This document shows, piece after piece, positions 1 to 8,363 of a DNA stretch of 64,000 nucleotides. Location: assembly GCF_048593165.1 (NCBI RefSeq), contig NZ_CP184271.1; one strand, 5' to 3'. The stretch's first letter is position 1; every line of letters begins with the position of its first letter. Origin of the DNA: Pectobacterium sp013449375 (GTDB lineage: Bacteria; Pseudomonadota; Gammaproteobacteria; Enterobacterales; Enterobacteriaceae). The notes under the pieces are model-generated. The model worked only from the letters and a program-made list of their open reading frames with translations, was not told the origin of the DNA and did no database searches. The position numbers were made by a program, and so were the translations under genes.

Positions 1-415
1 CTTCTTCTTTGAACAACTGGGTAAACAGGTTTTCCAGATTCAGCTCAGCGCCCCAGCCAAAGCCTTTAGCATAAGGAACGGATACGGCGTTACCGTTGTT
101 GATCTGAGAGAACAGGTAAGCATCAGATGGGTCAACAACCAGACCACAGATTACGCCAGGGAAAGAGTTACAAGCCAGCATGGCGCCTTGGCCCGTACCG
201 CAACCGGTCACAACGAAATCAGCAGCGCCAGAGTTCAGCAGGATAGCAGCCAGAATACCGTTCTGGATGTAGGTCAGCTGTGCGGCATCTTCAACGGCAT
301 ATTGACCGTAGTTGTGTACAGTGTGGCCCAACGGTGCAACCGCTTTGGTCAGCGACTCGGCGATGATGGCGTTTTTGGCAGCCTGGCTGTTCTCGTTAAT
401 CAGTGCAATTTTCAT
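1..415 (-). CDS. RpiB/LacA/LacB-family sugar-phosphate isomerase, 3' end cut by window
   Basis: The reverse strand encodes 138 codons from an ATG at 415 and is still open at base 1. The product begins MKIALINENSQAAKNA and carries the RpiB-type loop TGCGTGQGAML, which in this family contains the active-site cysteine and binds the substrate phosphate. Such enzymes interconvert aldose and ketose phosphates in the cytoplasm. Members of this subgroup are, from memory, about 210 residues, so roughly 70 C-terminal residues lie outside. The substrate cannot be told from the sequence. Genes further left are not visible, so operon context is unknown. Confidence 0.85.
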   Translation of the reverse strand, partial: MKIALINENSQAAKNAIIAESLTKAVAPLGHTVHNYGQYAVEDAAQLTYIQNGILAAILLNSGAADFVVTGCGTGQGAMLACNSFPGVICGLVVDPSDAYLFSQINNGNAVSVPYAKGFGWGAELNLENLFTQLFKEE

Positions 416-627
416 GTTCGTTCCTTTTCTGTGACGGACAAATACATTTTTTAAAACTGTATTTCAATTTGATGTGTGCAGTATACCGTTTCAAAAATAA
501 AGCGCAAATCGTGGAAGCAAAGAATGCGGCATAGCCCATAGATTCAGGAAAAACACAATGAACGGAAAAGGGACAATAAAGACATAACACATTGAAAAAT
601 GGCGCTGTATTTCAGCGCCATAGGGAA

Positions 628-2661
628 TTATGTATCTGGGAAGGTTAGCGTATTGCCGGGCGCTTCTCGATTAAGATGAAGAAAATTCAGGTGGCGCTCG
701 TACTGATCCAGAATGTCGTTAATCACCTGTTTTTTACTGTAGTCCATCAGGTCATTCCCTTGACTTCCTTCCAGCAGGAAAGTCTCAAGGCGGTAATAAT
801 CTGATTTCCCCGAGCGGGCGCGGTAGGTAAAGGCAGGGACGCTATAGCGCTGTGGCCAGATTTGATAAAGGAAATTCTGTTCATCACCCAAATCCACCAA
901 CAGTTCGAGGTGATTCAGACGTTCATCTTCGACAGGCGGTAATTCGTTGACTTCAACATTGGCGCCGCGAAGGCGCAGTTCACGTGCGACATCCTCCATG
1001 GCGGTTTTACAGACGTCATCCAGCATTTTCTGTGTATGCGTTGTGCCAGGGAAATGCATGACACGTGAGAGACGTTGTTTCCAGTTCAAACGATCGTCGC
1101 CTGAAATTGGCATCGGCGCTGAGGTTTGTAAGGAACTGGCTTTACGGTAATCCTCCACGCGTAGTGATTTATATAACCCAGCCATAATAAAGAACATCAC
1201 AAAGCTAAACGGTAATCCCATGATGACGGTAGTGCTCTGTAAAGCGGACACGCCATTTGTCATCAGCATACCTAGCGTCAGCAGGCCAATCGCGACCGAC
1301 CAGAAAATCCGCAGCCAGTTTGGTGCATCATTGTTGATGTCGCTAAGGCGAGAAGTAAAGTTACCCAGTACCAATGAACCGGAGTCAGCAGAGGTGACAT
1401 AAAACAGCAGGCCGGTAATGGTCGCGACAGAGGCGCTCAGGCTGAAACCAGGATACTGAGCCAGCAGGCTATAGAAGCCACGCTCTGGGTACTGCATAAC
1501 TTCATTGGCAAAGTCCAGATTACCGTGGATGACCTGATAAAGCGCGCTGTTGCCGAAAATGGAGAGCCACAGCAGGGTAAAGACAAACGGAATGATCAGC
1601 GTGCCGACAACGAACTGTCGAATGGTTCTGCCGCGTGAAATTCGTGCCAAGAATAGACCGACAAACGGTGCCCACGCCACCCACCATGCCCAGAAGAACA
1701 GCGTCCAGCTATTCATCCACTCGGTTGGGCGCTCGAACGCAAAGCTATTGAGCGTCATGCCTGTAAAACGATTGATGTAGTCCCCGACATTCAGCACCAG
1801 TGCGTTTAACAGAAACTCGGTATCGCCCCAGAAGAGCAAAAAGAGAATTAAACCCAATGCAAGCAGGACGTTAAGCTCGGCGAGAACGCGAATGCCGCGA
1901 TTCACCCCAGACGTTACGGAAATGGTCGCCATGACCACGGAAAGCAGAATAAGAGATGCCTGAACCGTGAGATTCTCGGGGATCTGAAAGAGCACTTTCA
2001 GCCCATAGTTCAACTGAACGACGCCGATGCCCAGTGTGGTGGCGATACCGAATATAGTGCCGAGTACGGCGGCGATATCAACACTATGGCCAATCGGGCC
2101 ATTAATGCGGTTACCAAAGATAGGATACAGGGCAGAGCGAATCGTCAGCGGCAAATTATACCGGTAGCTGAAGTAGCCGAGTGCAATACCCATCAGCGCG
2201 TACATTGACCAACCGGTTAATCCGTAGTGAAACAGCGTCCAGACCATCGCTTGCCGTGCCGCTTCCATCGTTTGACCTTGTCCTTCCGGCGGCATCATAT
2301 ATTGCGTAATGGGTTCTGCGACGGAAAAGAACATTAAATCGATACCGATCCCTGCCGCAAACAGCATTGCGGCCCAACTCATCAGGCTAAATTCAGGTTT
2401 CGATTGTTCTGGCCCGAGCTTGATCGAGCCAAAGCGAGATGAGGCAACAAAGATGACGAAAACGATGTAGAGCGTGGCGGCGAGCAGATAGTACCAACCG
2501 AAGGTGGCAGAAACCCAGTTAAGCACGCGGGTAATCCAGGTGTTCGCCTCTTTGTTAAACAACATGGTCATCAGCGAGAAGGTCAAGATGAGCCCCGCTG
2601 ATGTGTAAAACACGACAGGATTCAGGCGATCCTGTTGGGTGGTCGTTTCTGATGCTGGCAT
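628..2661 (-). CDS. betT: High-affinity choline transporter BetT (BCCT family)
   Basis: This 677-residue protein has the length of E. coli BetT. It has about twelve hydrophobic segments, the BCCT signature region WTLFFWAWWVAWAPF in the middle, and a hydrophilic C-terminal tail of about 150 residues, which in the family senses osmotic conditions. It imports choline with protons across the inner membrane and feeds the betaine pathway encoded divergently next door. I chose the ATG at 2661 because AAGGGA lies just upstream and the product then starts MPASETTTQQ; a longer open frame to 2709 has no comparable ribosome binding site. Confidence 0.96.
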   Translation of the reverse strand: MPASETTTQQDRLNPVVFYTSAGLILTFSLMTMLFNKEANTWITRVLNWVSATFGWYYLLAATLYIVFVIFVASSRFGSIKLGPEQSKPEFSLMSWAAMLFAAGIGIDLMFFSVAEPITQYMMPPEGQGQTMEAARQAMVWTLFHYGLTGWSMYALMGIALGYFSYRYNLPLTIRSALYPIFGNRINGPIGHSVDIAAVLGTIFGIATTLGIGVVQLNYGLKVLFQIPENLTVQASLILLSVVMATISVTSGVNRGIRVLAELNVLLALGLILFLLFWGDTEFLLNALVLNVGDYINRFTGMTLNSFAFERPTEWMNSWTLFFWAWWVAWAPFVGLFLARISRGRTIRQFVVGTLIIPFVFTLLWLSIFGNSALYQVIHGNLDFANEVMQYPERGFYSLLAQYPGFSLSASVATITGLLFYVTSADSGSLVLGNFTSRLSDINNDAPNWLRIFWSVAIGLLTLGMLMTNGVSALQSTTVIMGLPFSFVMFFIMAGLYKSLRVEDYRKASSLQTSAPMPISGDDRLNWKQRLSRVMHFPGTTHTQKMLDDVCKTAMEDVARELRLRGANVEVNELPPVEDERLNHLELLVDLGDEQNFLYQIWPQRYSVPAFTYRARSGKSDYYRLETFLLEGSQGNDLMDYSKKQVINDILDQYERHLNFLHLNREAPGNTLTFPDT

Positions 2662-2898
2662 GGTTATCCCTTGCGTTACGTGAATAGATACTCTGATTGC
2701 TCTCTCCACGAAGCGTGCTTAGCGCATACCAAGAATGGGGCGCAGGACATCCGCTGAGTACGCTTACCCTTGAAGATCGTCATCAGAACAAAAAAGAAAT
2801 TATTCCTTCTAAGTTGGAGTTATCGTCTGAACTTAAACTATTTTCCGCGATTATTGATACAGATTTTTAACCTTTCAGCAATAAAAGATATTCATTTT

Positions 2899-2916
2899 TT
2901 ATTGAACGTTCAATCA
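2899..2916. promoter_or_regulatory. Palindromic operator candidate for BetI between betT and betI
   Basis: The spacer between the divergent betT and betI starts (2662-3013) contains a perfect 14-base palindrome, ATTGAACGTTCAAT at 2901-2914, flanked by T and A runs. TetR-family repressors such as BetI bind palindromes in exactly this kind of shared control region. Binding by BetI is inferred from position; no other palindrome of this quality is seen in the spacer. Confidence 0.6.
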
Positions 2917-3013
2917 AAAAAAAGTTTAATGGGATAAATCGGATCATGAATCATCGTTTTTCACCGTGATTCATCACACAAAAATGAAAGGAAGAAAATG
3001 AAGGGGAAGTGCA

Positions 3014-3604
3014 GTGCCTAAAGTCGGAATGCAGCCCATCAGACGGCAGCAACTTATTGAAGCGACGCTGGCCGCAATTAACGATGTGGGGATGAATGAT
3101 GCCTCGATCGTACAGATTGCCCGACGTGCTGGGGTGTCGAATGGCATTATCAGCCATTACTTCCGCGATAAAAATGGCTTACTGGAAGCAACGATGCGCT
3201 ACCTGATTAGTCATCTGGGGCTGGCGGTGAAATCAAGGCTGTTGAACCTGACAGAAAACACGCCTCGTGTACGCTTGCGGGCGATTGTGCAGGGAAATTT
3301 TGATGATAGCCAGACGAATAGCGCAGCGATGAAAACCTGGCTGGCGTTCTGGGCCAGTAGCCTGCATTCCCCGATGCTCCATCGGTTACAGCAAGTGAAC
3401 GATCGCCGGCTTTACTCCAACCTGTGTGTCGAATTTAGCCGCTGTTTACCGAAGGATAACGCGCGTATTGCGGCAAAAGGGTTGGCGGGTCTGATCGATG
3501 GGTTGTGGCTGCGTGGTGCGCTAAGTCATGACGCCTTCAACCGCGAAGAAGCGTTGAGCATTGCCTACGACTATATCGAGCAGCGGCTCACTATCGAGCA
3601 GTAA
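3014..3604 (+). CDS. betI: Choline-responsive repressor BetI (TetR family)
   Basis: The 196-residue product matches E. coli BetI closely (195 residues). The N-terminal helix-turn-helix covers roughly residues 27-48 (IARRAGVSNGIISHYFRDK), followed by a ligand-binding domain with the typical AMKTWLAFWASSLHSPMLHRLQQV segment broken across residues 100-125. BetI represses the bet genes and is released by choline. Translation starts with GTG at 3014 behind AAGGGGAAG. It is first in betI-betB-betA, all on the plus strand, and is divergent from betT. Confidence 0.95.
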   Translation: MPKVGMQPIRRQQLIEATLAAINDVGMNDASIVQIARRAGVSNGIISHYFRDKNGLLEATMRYLISHLGLAVKSRLLNLTENTPRVRLRAIVQGNFDDSQTNSAAMKTWLAFWASSLHSPMLHRLQQVNDRRLYSNLCVEFSRCLPKDNARIAAKGLAGLIDGLWLRGALSHDAFNREEALSIAYDYIEQRLTIEQ

Positions 3605-3686
3605 CTCACTCGCGCGTATCCTTCCTTATCATTTTGCCTTTTCTGCTTGGAGCGCGTCTCTGAGCTGCCATCAGACAGGAGAATTT

Positions 3687-5159
3687 ATGTCTCGCTACGG
3701 TTTACAACGGCTTTATATCAACGGCGCTTATGTCGATAGCACGGGAGATGAGACGTTTGAGGCGATTAACCCCGCGAACGGTGACATCATTGCCCATATT
3801 CAGTCAGCCACGGCTGCTGACGTTGACCGAGCGGTCAGCGCAGCCGCCGTAGGGCAGAAGAGATGGGCGGCGATGACAGCGATGGAACGCTCGCGTATTT
3901 TACGCCGTGCCGTGGATATCCTGCGTGAGCGCAATGATGAACTCGCCTTGCTTGAAACGCATGACACAGGCAAGCCGCTCTCAGAAACGCGCACCGTCGA
4001 TATCGTGACCGGTGCGGATGTTCTGGAATATTACGCAGGGTTGATTCCCATGATCGAAGGGCAGCAGATTCCCCTGCGTGATACCTCGTTCGTCTATACC
4101 CGCCGAGAACCGCTTGGGGTTGTCGCGGGTATCGGTGCCTGGAACTACCCCATACAGATCGCATTGTGGAAATCGGCTCCTGCGTTGGCGGCGGGCAACG
4201 CGATGATCTTCAAACCCAGTGAAGTCACGTCGCTAACCGCGCTGAAGCTGGCAGAAATCTATACCGAAGCGGGCTTACCCGCGGGCGTATTCAACGTGTT
4301 GACGGGAACGGGACAGTCCGTTGGTCAGGCGCTGACCATGCATCCGGGAATTGCCAAAGTCTCTTTCACGGGAGGGATCGCCAGCGGAAAAACGGTAATG
4401 GTCAATGCCGCAGGCTCGACCTTGAAAGCGGTCACGATGGAACTGGGTGGGAAATCGCCGCTGATCATTTTTGCTGATGCCGATCTGGATAAGGCCGCGG
4501 ATATCGCCGTGATGGCGAACTTTTTCAGCTCAGGACAGGTGTGCACCAACGGTACGCGCGTCTTCGTTCCGCAGGCTTTGCAGGCGCAGTTTGAGGAAAA
4601 AATTCTGGCGCGTGTTCAACGCATCCGTATCGGTGATCCGACGGACGAACAGGTGAATTTTGGTCCTTTAGTTAGCTTCCCGCACAGAGAATCCGTACTG
4701 CGTTACATCGAAAGTGGAAAACGAGAAGGCGCTCGCGTGCTGGTGGGCGGCGAGCCGATGAGTGACGAGAAATATGCGCAAGGCGCATACGTTGCCCCGA
4801 CGGTGTTCACGGATTGCCGAGACGAGATGAAGATTGTGCGGGAAGAAATTTTTGGCCCCGTCATGAGCATTCTGACGTATCAGGATGAGGATGAGGTTAT
4901 CCGCCGTGCCAATGACATCGCGTATGGGCTGGCGGCTGGCATCGTGACCTGCGATCTGAATCGGGCACACCGAGTTATTCATCAGCTTGAAGCAGGGATC
5001 TGCTGGATTAACACCTGGGGGGAATCCCCAGCTGAAATGCCTGTGGGCGGCTACAAACATTCGGGTGTCGGACGTGAAAACGGCATAACAACATTGGAAC
5101 ACTATACGCAAATTAAGTCTGTACAGGTTGAACTGGGTGAATTCCGCTCGGTATTTTAA
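3687..5159 (+). CDS. betB: Betaine aldehyde dehydrogenase BetB
   Basis: BetB oxidises betaine aldehyde to glycine betaine with NAD(P)+ in the cytoplasm. The product is 490 residues, equal to E. coli BetB. The aldehyde dehydrogenase catalytic residues are present: Glu252 in MELGGKSPL and Cys286 in SSGQVCTNGT. The open frame extends upstream to 3561 over the end of betI, but the ATG at 3687 follows a clear GACAGGAGAA binding site and gives the family start MSRYGLQRLYING. The 82-base gap after betI contains no terminator. Confidence 0.97.
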   Translation: MSRYGLQRLYINGAYVDSTGDETFEAINPANGDIIAHIQSATAADVDRAVSAAAVGQKRWAAMTAMERSRILRRAVDILRERNDELALLETHDTGKPLSETRTVDIVTGADVLEYYAGLIPMIEGQQIPLRDTSFVYTRREPLGVVAGIGAWNYPIQIALWKSAPALAAGNAMIFKPSEVTSLTALKLAEIYTEAGLPAGVFNVLTGTGQSVGQALTMHPGIAKVSFTGGIASGKTVMVNAAGSTLKAVTMELGGKSPLIIFADADLDKAADIAVMANFFSSGQVCTNGTRVFVPQALQAQFEEKILARVQRIRIGDPTDEQVNFGPLVSFPHRESVLRYIESGKREGARVLVGGEPMSDEKYAQGAYVAPTVFTDCRDEMKIVREEIFGPVMSILTYQDEDEVIRRANDIAYGLAAGIVTCDLNRAHRVIHQLEAGICWINTWGESPAEMPVGGYKHSGVGRENGITTLEHYTQIKSVQVELGEFRSVF

Positions 5160-5178
5160 ACGAAGGGGAGAAAGCCTA

Positions 5179-6858
5179 ATGGAATATGATTACATCATTA
5201 TCGGAGCGGGTTCTGCCGGCAATGTGCTGGCAACGCGTTTAACAGAAGAAAGCGACGTCAGCGTGCTGCTGCTTGAAGCCGGTGGCCCGGACTATCGGTT
5301 GGATTTTCGCACGCAAATGCCTGCGGCATTAGCGTTCCCACTACAGGGGAAGCGCTATAACTGGGCTTATGAGACGGACCCAGAACCCCACATGAATAAT
5401 CGCCGTATGGAATGCGGTCGTGGCAAAGGGTTGGGGGGATCATCGCTGATTAACGGTATGTGCTACATCCGTGGCAATGCGATGGATTTTGATAACTGGG
5501 CGACGATGCCCGGTTTGGAAGACTGGAGTTATCTTGATTGCCTGCCGTATTTCCGCAAAGCGGAAACGCGGGATGTGGGATCAAACGACTATCATGGTGC
5601 GACGGGGCCCGTATCGGTAACCACCCCAAAGATGGGCAACAACGAACTGTTTCACGCGATGGTTGAAGCGGGCGTACAGGCCGGATATCCGCGTACGGAC
5701 GATCTTAACGGCTATCAGCAGGAAGGGTTTGGGCCGATGGACAGGACCGTCACGCCGAAGGGGCGTCGTGCCAGTACCGCCCGAGGCTATCTGGATCAGG
5801 CGAAAGGTCGTAAAAATCTGACCATCGTGACGCATGCCTTAACCGACAGGATTCTCTTTGACGGAAAGCGCGCCGTTGGCGTGGCTTACTTTAAAGGCGA
5901 AAGTGCGCAGACGGCGAAGGCACGCCGTGAGGTGCTACTCTGTGCTGGCGCGATCGCCTCGCCGCAGATCCTGCAACGCTCCGGCGTGGGGCCGAAAGAT
6001 CTGCTTCAGCGTCTCGATATTCCCGTCGTGCACGATTTGCCCGGCGTCGGTGAAAATTTACAGGATCACCTGGAAATGTATTTGCAATACGCCTGCAAAG
6101 AACCGGTATCGCTGTACCCCGCGCTGCAATGGTTTAATCAGCCGAAAATAGGGGCGGAATGGCTGTTCAACGGCACAGGCATTGGTGCCAGCAATCAGTT
6201 TGAAGCGGGTGGCTTTATTCGCAGTAGCGATGAGTTCGCTTGGCCGAACATTCAATACCATTTTCTCCCTGTCGCGATTAACTACAACGGCAGTAATGCG
6301 GTGAAAGAGCATGGGTTTCAGGCGCACGTCGGTTCTATGCGCTCACTGAGTCGGGGGCGTGTGCAGGTTCGATCCAAAGATGCCCGTGAGCACCCCAGCA
6401 TTCTGTTCAACTATATGTCGACTGAGCAGGACTGGCAGGAGTTTCGCGATGCAATCCGCATTACGCGTGAAATCATGGCGCAGCCCGCGCTGGATAAATA
6501 CCGTGGGCGAGAAATCAGCCCGGGGTTAGAGGTTCAGACCGATGAGGAACTGGACGAGTTTATCCGCACCCACGCTGAGACGGCATTCCATCCTTCCTGT
6601 TCCTGCAAAATGGGAGAGGACGAGATGGCGGTGGTCGATGGGCAAGGTCGCGTTCACGGTATGGAAGGGTTACGAATTGTGGATGCCTCCATCATGCCAC
6701 AGATTATTACGGGGAATCTGAACGCAACAACCATCATGATTGCCGAGAAGATTGCTGACCGAATCCGCCGTCGCCAACCGTTGCCGCGCAGCAAAGCGCG
6801 TTACTATGTGTCGGGAAATACCCCAGTGAGAAAAGCGCCGCTGAAACCCGTCTTGTAA
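5179..6858 (+). CDS. betA: Choline dehydrogenase BetA (GMC oxidoreductase)
   Basis: BetA oxidises choline to betaine aldehyde, and can take it on to betaine, with FAD at the inner membrane. The 559-residue product begins MEYDYIIIGAGSAGN, the FAD-binding Rossmann motif, and has the GMC signature region GRGKGLGGSSLING near residue 80. The C-terminal HPSCSCKMG motif contains the catalytic-type histidine at residue 471. The ATG at 5179 has GAAGGGGAGAAAG upstream and lies 19 bases after betB, so the two are co-transcribed. It is the last gene of betIBA. Confidence 0.97.
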   Translation: MEYDYIIIGAGSAGNVLATRLTEESDVSVLLLEAGGPDYRLDFRTQMPAALAFPLQGKRYNWAYETDPEPHMNNRRMECGRGKGLGGSSLINGMCYIRGNAMDFDNWATMPGLEDWSYLDCLPYFRKAETRDVGSNDYHGATGPVSVTTPKMGNNELFHAMVEAGVQAGYPRTDDLNGYQQEGFGPMDRTVTPKGRRASTARGYLDQAKGRKNLTIVTHALTDRILFDGKRAVGVAYFKGESAQTAKARREVLLCAGAIASPQILQRSGVGPKDLLQRLDIPVVHDLPGVGENLQDHLEMYLQYACKEPVSLYPALQWFNQPKIGAEWLFNGTGIGASNQFEAGGFIRSSDEFAWPNIQYHFLPVAINYNGSNAVKEHGFQAHVGSMRSLSRGRVQVRSKDAREHPSILFNYMSTEQDWQEFRDAIRITREIMAQPALDKYRGREISPGLEVQTDEELDEFIRTHAETAFHPSCSCKMGEDEMAVVDGQGRVHGMEGLRIVDASIMPQIITGNLNATTIMIAEKIADRIRRRQPLPRSKARYYVSGNTPVRKAPLKPVL

Positions 6859-7004
6859 CGCTCTCCGCATCGCTAGATGGATCGCCCAGAAAGGGCGGTC
6901 CATACTTTTCATTGTTATACACAATCTGACAAACAAAGGCCTTCCGCACCATTACTATGGGTGATAACACCATCAGTGATGTCACTTTTCCTTGGGGAAT
7001 GAAA

Positions 7005-7658
7005 ATGAATAATTGGCTGCAACAGATTCAGGGCTTATTAAACTCAGGTAGCAAGCAGGGGAATCATCATCAAGGGGGCAAAAATGGCAATTTGGGCGAC
7101 ATGCTGAAGCCCGCTGCTCTGGGCGGTTTGGCTGGTGTCTTGTTGTCGAATAAATCCACGCGGAAGATCATGGGCTCATTGGGTAAAAATGCGTTGATCA
7201 TTGGCGGCAGCGCCGCGGCGGGTGTGGTGTTGTGGAACCAGTACAAGAAACGCGTTCGCGACACGCATCAGGACGATCCGCAGTTTGGTACTCAGTCCTC
7301 AGCCGACACTATTCGTGCCCGTCGTCTGATTCAGGCTCTGGTTTTTGCTGCTAAAAGTGACGGCCACATCGATGCTACGGAAAAACAGCGTATTGATGAG
7401 AACATTCAGCAACTGCAACTGGGCAGTGAAGCACACCGTTGGGTGCAGGAAGCGATAGAACAACCGCTTGACCCAGTTCTGCTGGCTAAAGACGTGAAGA
7501 ATGAGGAAGAGGCGCTTGAGATCTACTTCCTGAGCTGTGCGGTCATTGACGTCGATCACTTCATGGAGAAAAGTTATCTGGATGCGTTAGCGACCGAATT
7601 GAAGATACCGCAAGATGTACGGCAGTCGATCACCAATGAGCTGAAAAGCCCGTCATGA
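7005..7658 (+). CDS. yebE: YebE-like inner membrane protein, DUF533/TerB-like
   Basis: The 217-residue product resembles E. coli YebE. Its N-terminus is short and polar with a His/Gly-rich patch (residues 20-30). It is followed by Gly/Ala-rich hydrophobic segments (about 32-75) that could enter the membrane, and a soluble DUF533 domain related to TerB, recognisable from RARRLIQALVFAAKSDGHID and EEEALEIYFLSCAVIDVDH. The function of the family is not established. I prefer the ATG at 7005 (GGGGA six bases upstream) to ATG 6999 or an upstream start at 6957. It stands alone and is convergent with fabA. Confidence 0.85.
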   Translation: MNNWLQQIQGLLNSGSKQGNHHQGGKNGNLGDMLKPAALGGLAGVLLSNKSTRKIMGSLGKNALIIGGSAAAGVVLWNQYKKRVRDTHQDDPQFGTQSSADTIRARRLIQALVFAAKSDGHIDATEKQRIDENIQQLQLGSEAHRWVQEAIEQPLDPVLLAKDVKNEEEALEIYFLSCAVIDVDHFMEKSYLDALATELKIPQDVRQSITNELKSPS

Positions 7659-7714
7659 TAGGACGAGTGATTTAAGTCAGGGTGAGAGTGCGTCAAAGAG
7701 ATAAAATGGATAAC

Positions 7715-7738
7715 GCGGGCGAAAGGTGTTTCGCCCGC
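7715..7738. terminator. Hairpin between convergent yebE and fabA
   Basis: GCGGGCGAAA and TTTCGCCCGC form a perfect 10-bp stem with a GGTG loop, 15 bases beyond the fabA stop and 56 beyond yebE. No clear T run follows on either strand, so its efficiency as an intrinsic terminator is uncertain. Confidence 0.7.
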
Positions 7739-7753
7739 AGTGCTATCTGATGC

Positions 7754-8272
7754 TTAGAAAGCGCTGGTGTCTTTGAACAGACCCACTTTCAGTTCGTCAG
7801 CGGTATAGATTTGCTGACCGTCAACCAGAACTTCGCCATCAGCAATACCCATCACCAGACGGCGATTGATCACACGCTTGAAGTGAATGCGATAAGTCAC
7901 TTTCTTCGCCGTCGGCAGCACTTGTCCGGTGAATTTGACTTCACCTACGCCGAGTGCGCGGCCTTTACCTTCGCCACCTAACCAGCCCAGATAGAAGCCG
8001 ACGAGCTGCCACATAGCATCCAGACCGAGGCAACCTGGCATCACTGGATCGCCGATGAAATGGCAACCGAAGAACCACAGGTCAGGCGTGATATCCAATT
8101 CGGCTTCCACATAGCCTTTGCCATACTTACCGCCGTCTTCTGTCATCTTAACGACGCGGTCCATCATGAGCATGTTAGGGGCAGGTAACTGAGGGCCTTG
8201 CGGGCCAAACAGCTCACCACGACTGGAGGCAAGGAGGTCTTCTTTTGTATAGGATTCGCGTTTATCTACCAT
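7754..8272 (-). CDS. fabA: 3-hydroxydecanoyl-ACP dehydratase/isomerase FabA
   Basis: FabA dehydrates 3-hydroxyacyl-ACP and isomerises trans-2-decenoyl-ACP to the cis-3 form, the branch point to unsaturated fatty acids. The 172-residue product has the family length and the active-site histidine (His71 in FGCHFIGDP) and aspartate (Asp85 in CLGLDAMWQ). It is transcribed alone here; the Lon-like gene starts nearly 1.9 kb upstream on the same strand. In E. coli fabA is controlled by FadR and FabR; I could not define their sites here by eye. Confidence 0.98.
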   Translation of the reverse strand: MVDKRESYTKEDLLASSRGELFGPQGPQLPAPNMLMMDRVVKMTEDGGKYGKGYVEAELDITPDLWFFGCHFIGDPVMPGCLGLDAMWQLVGFYLGWLGGEGKGRALGVGEVKFTGQVLPTAKKVTYRIHFKRVINRRLVMGIADGEVLVDGQQIYTADELKVGLFKDTSAF

Positions 8273-8363
8273 GGTCTCTGTAAGCCTTATTTTAATGAAG
8301 CACGCAGGTTAGCGTACACCTGTACGCTGGGCAAGTCTGTTGCGTCTGGTTGAACCAGTTGGT

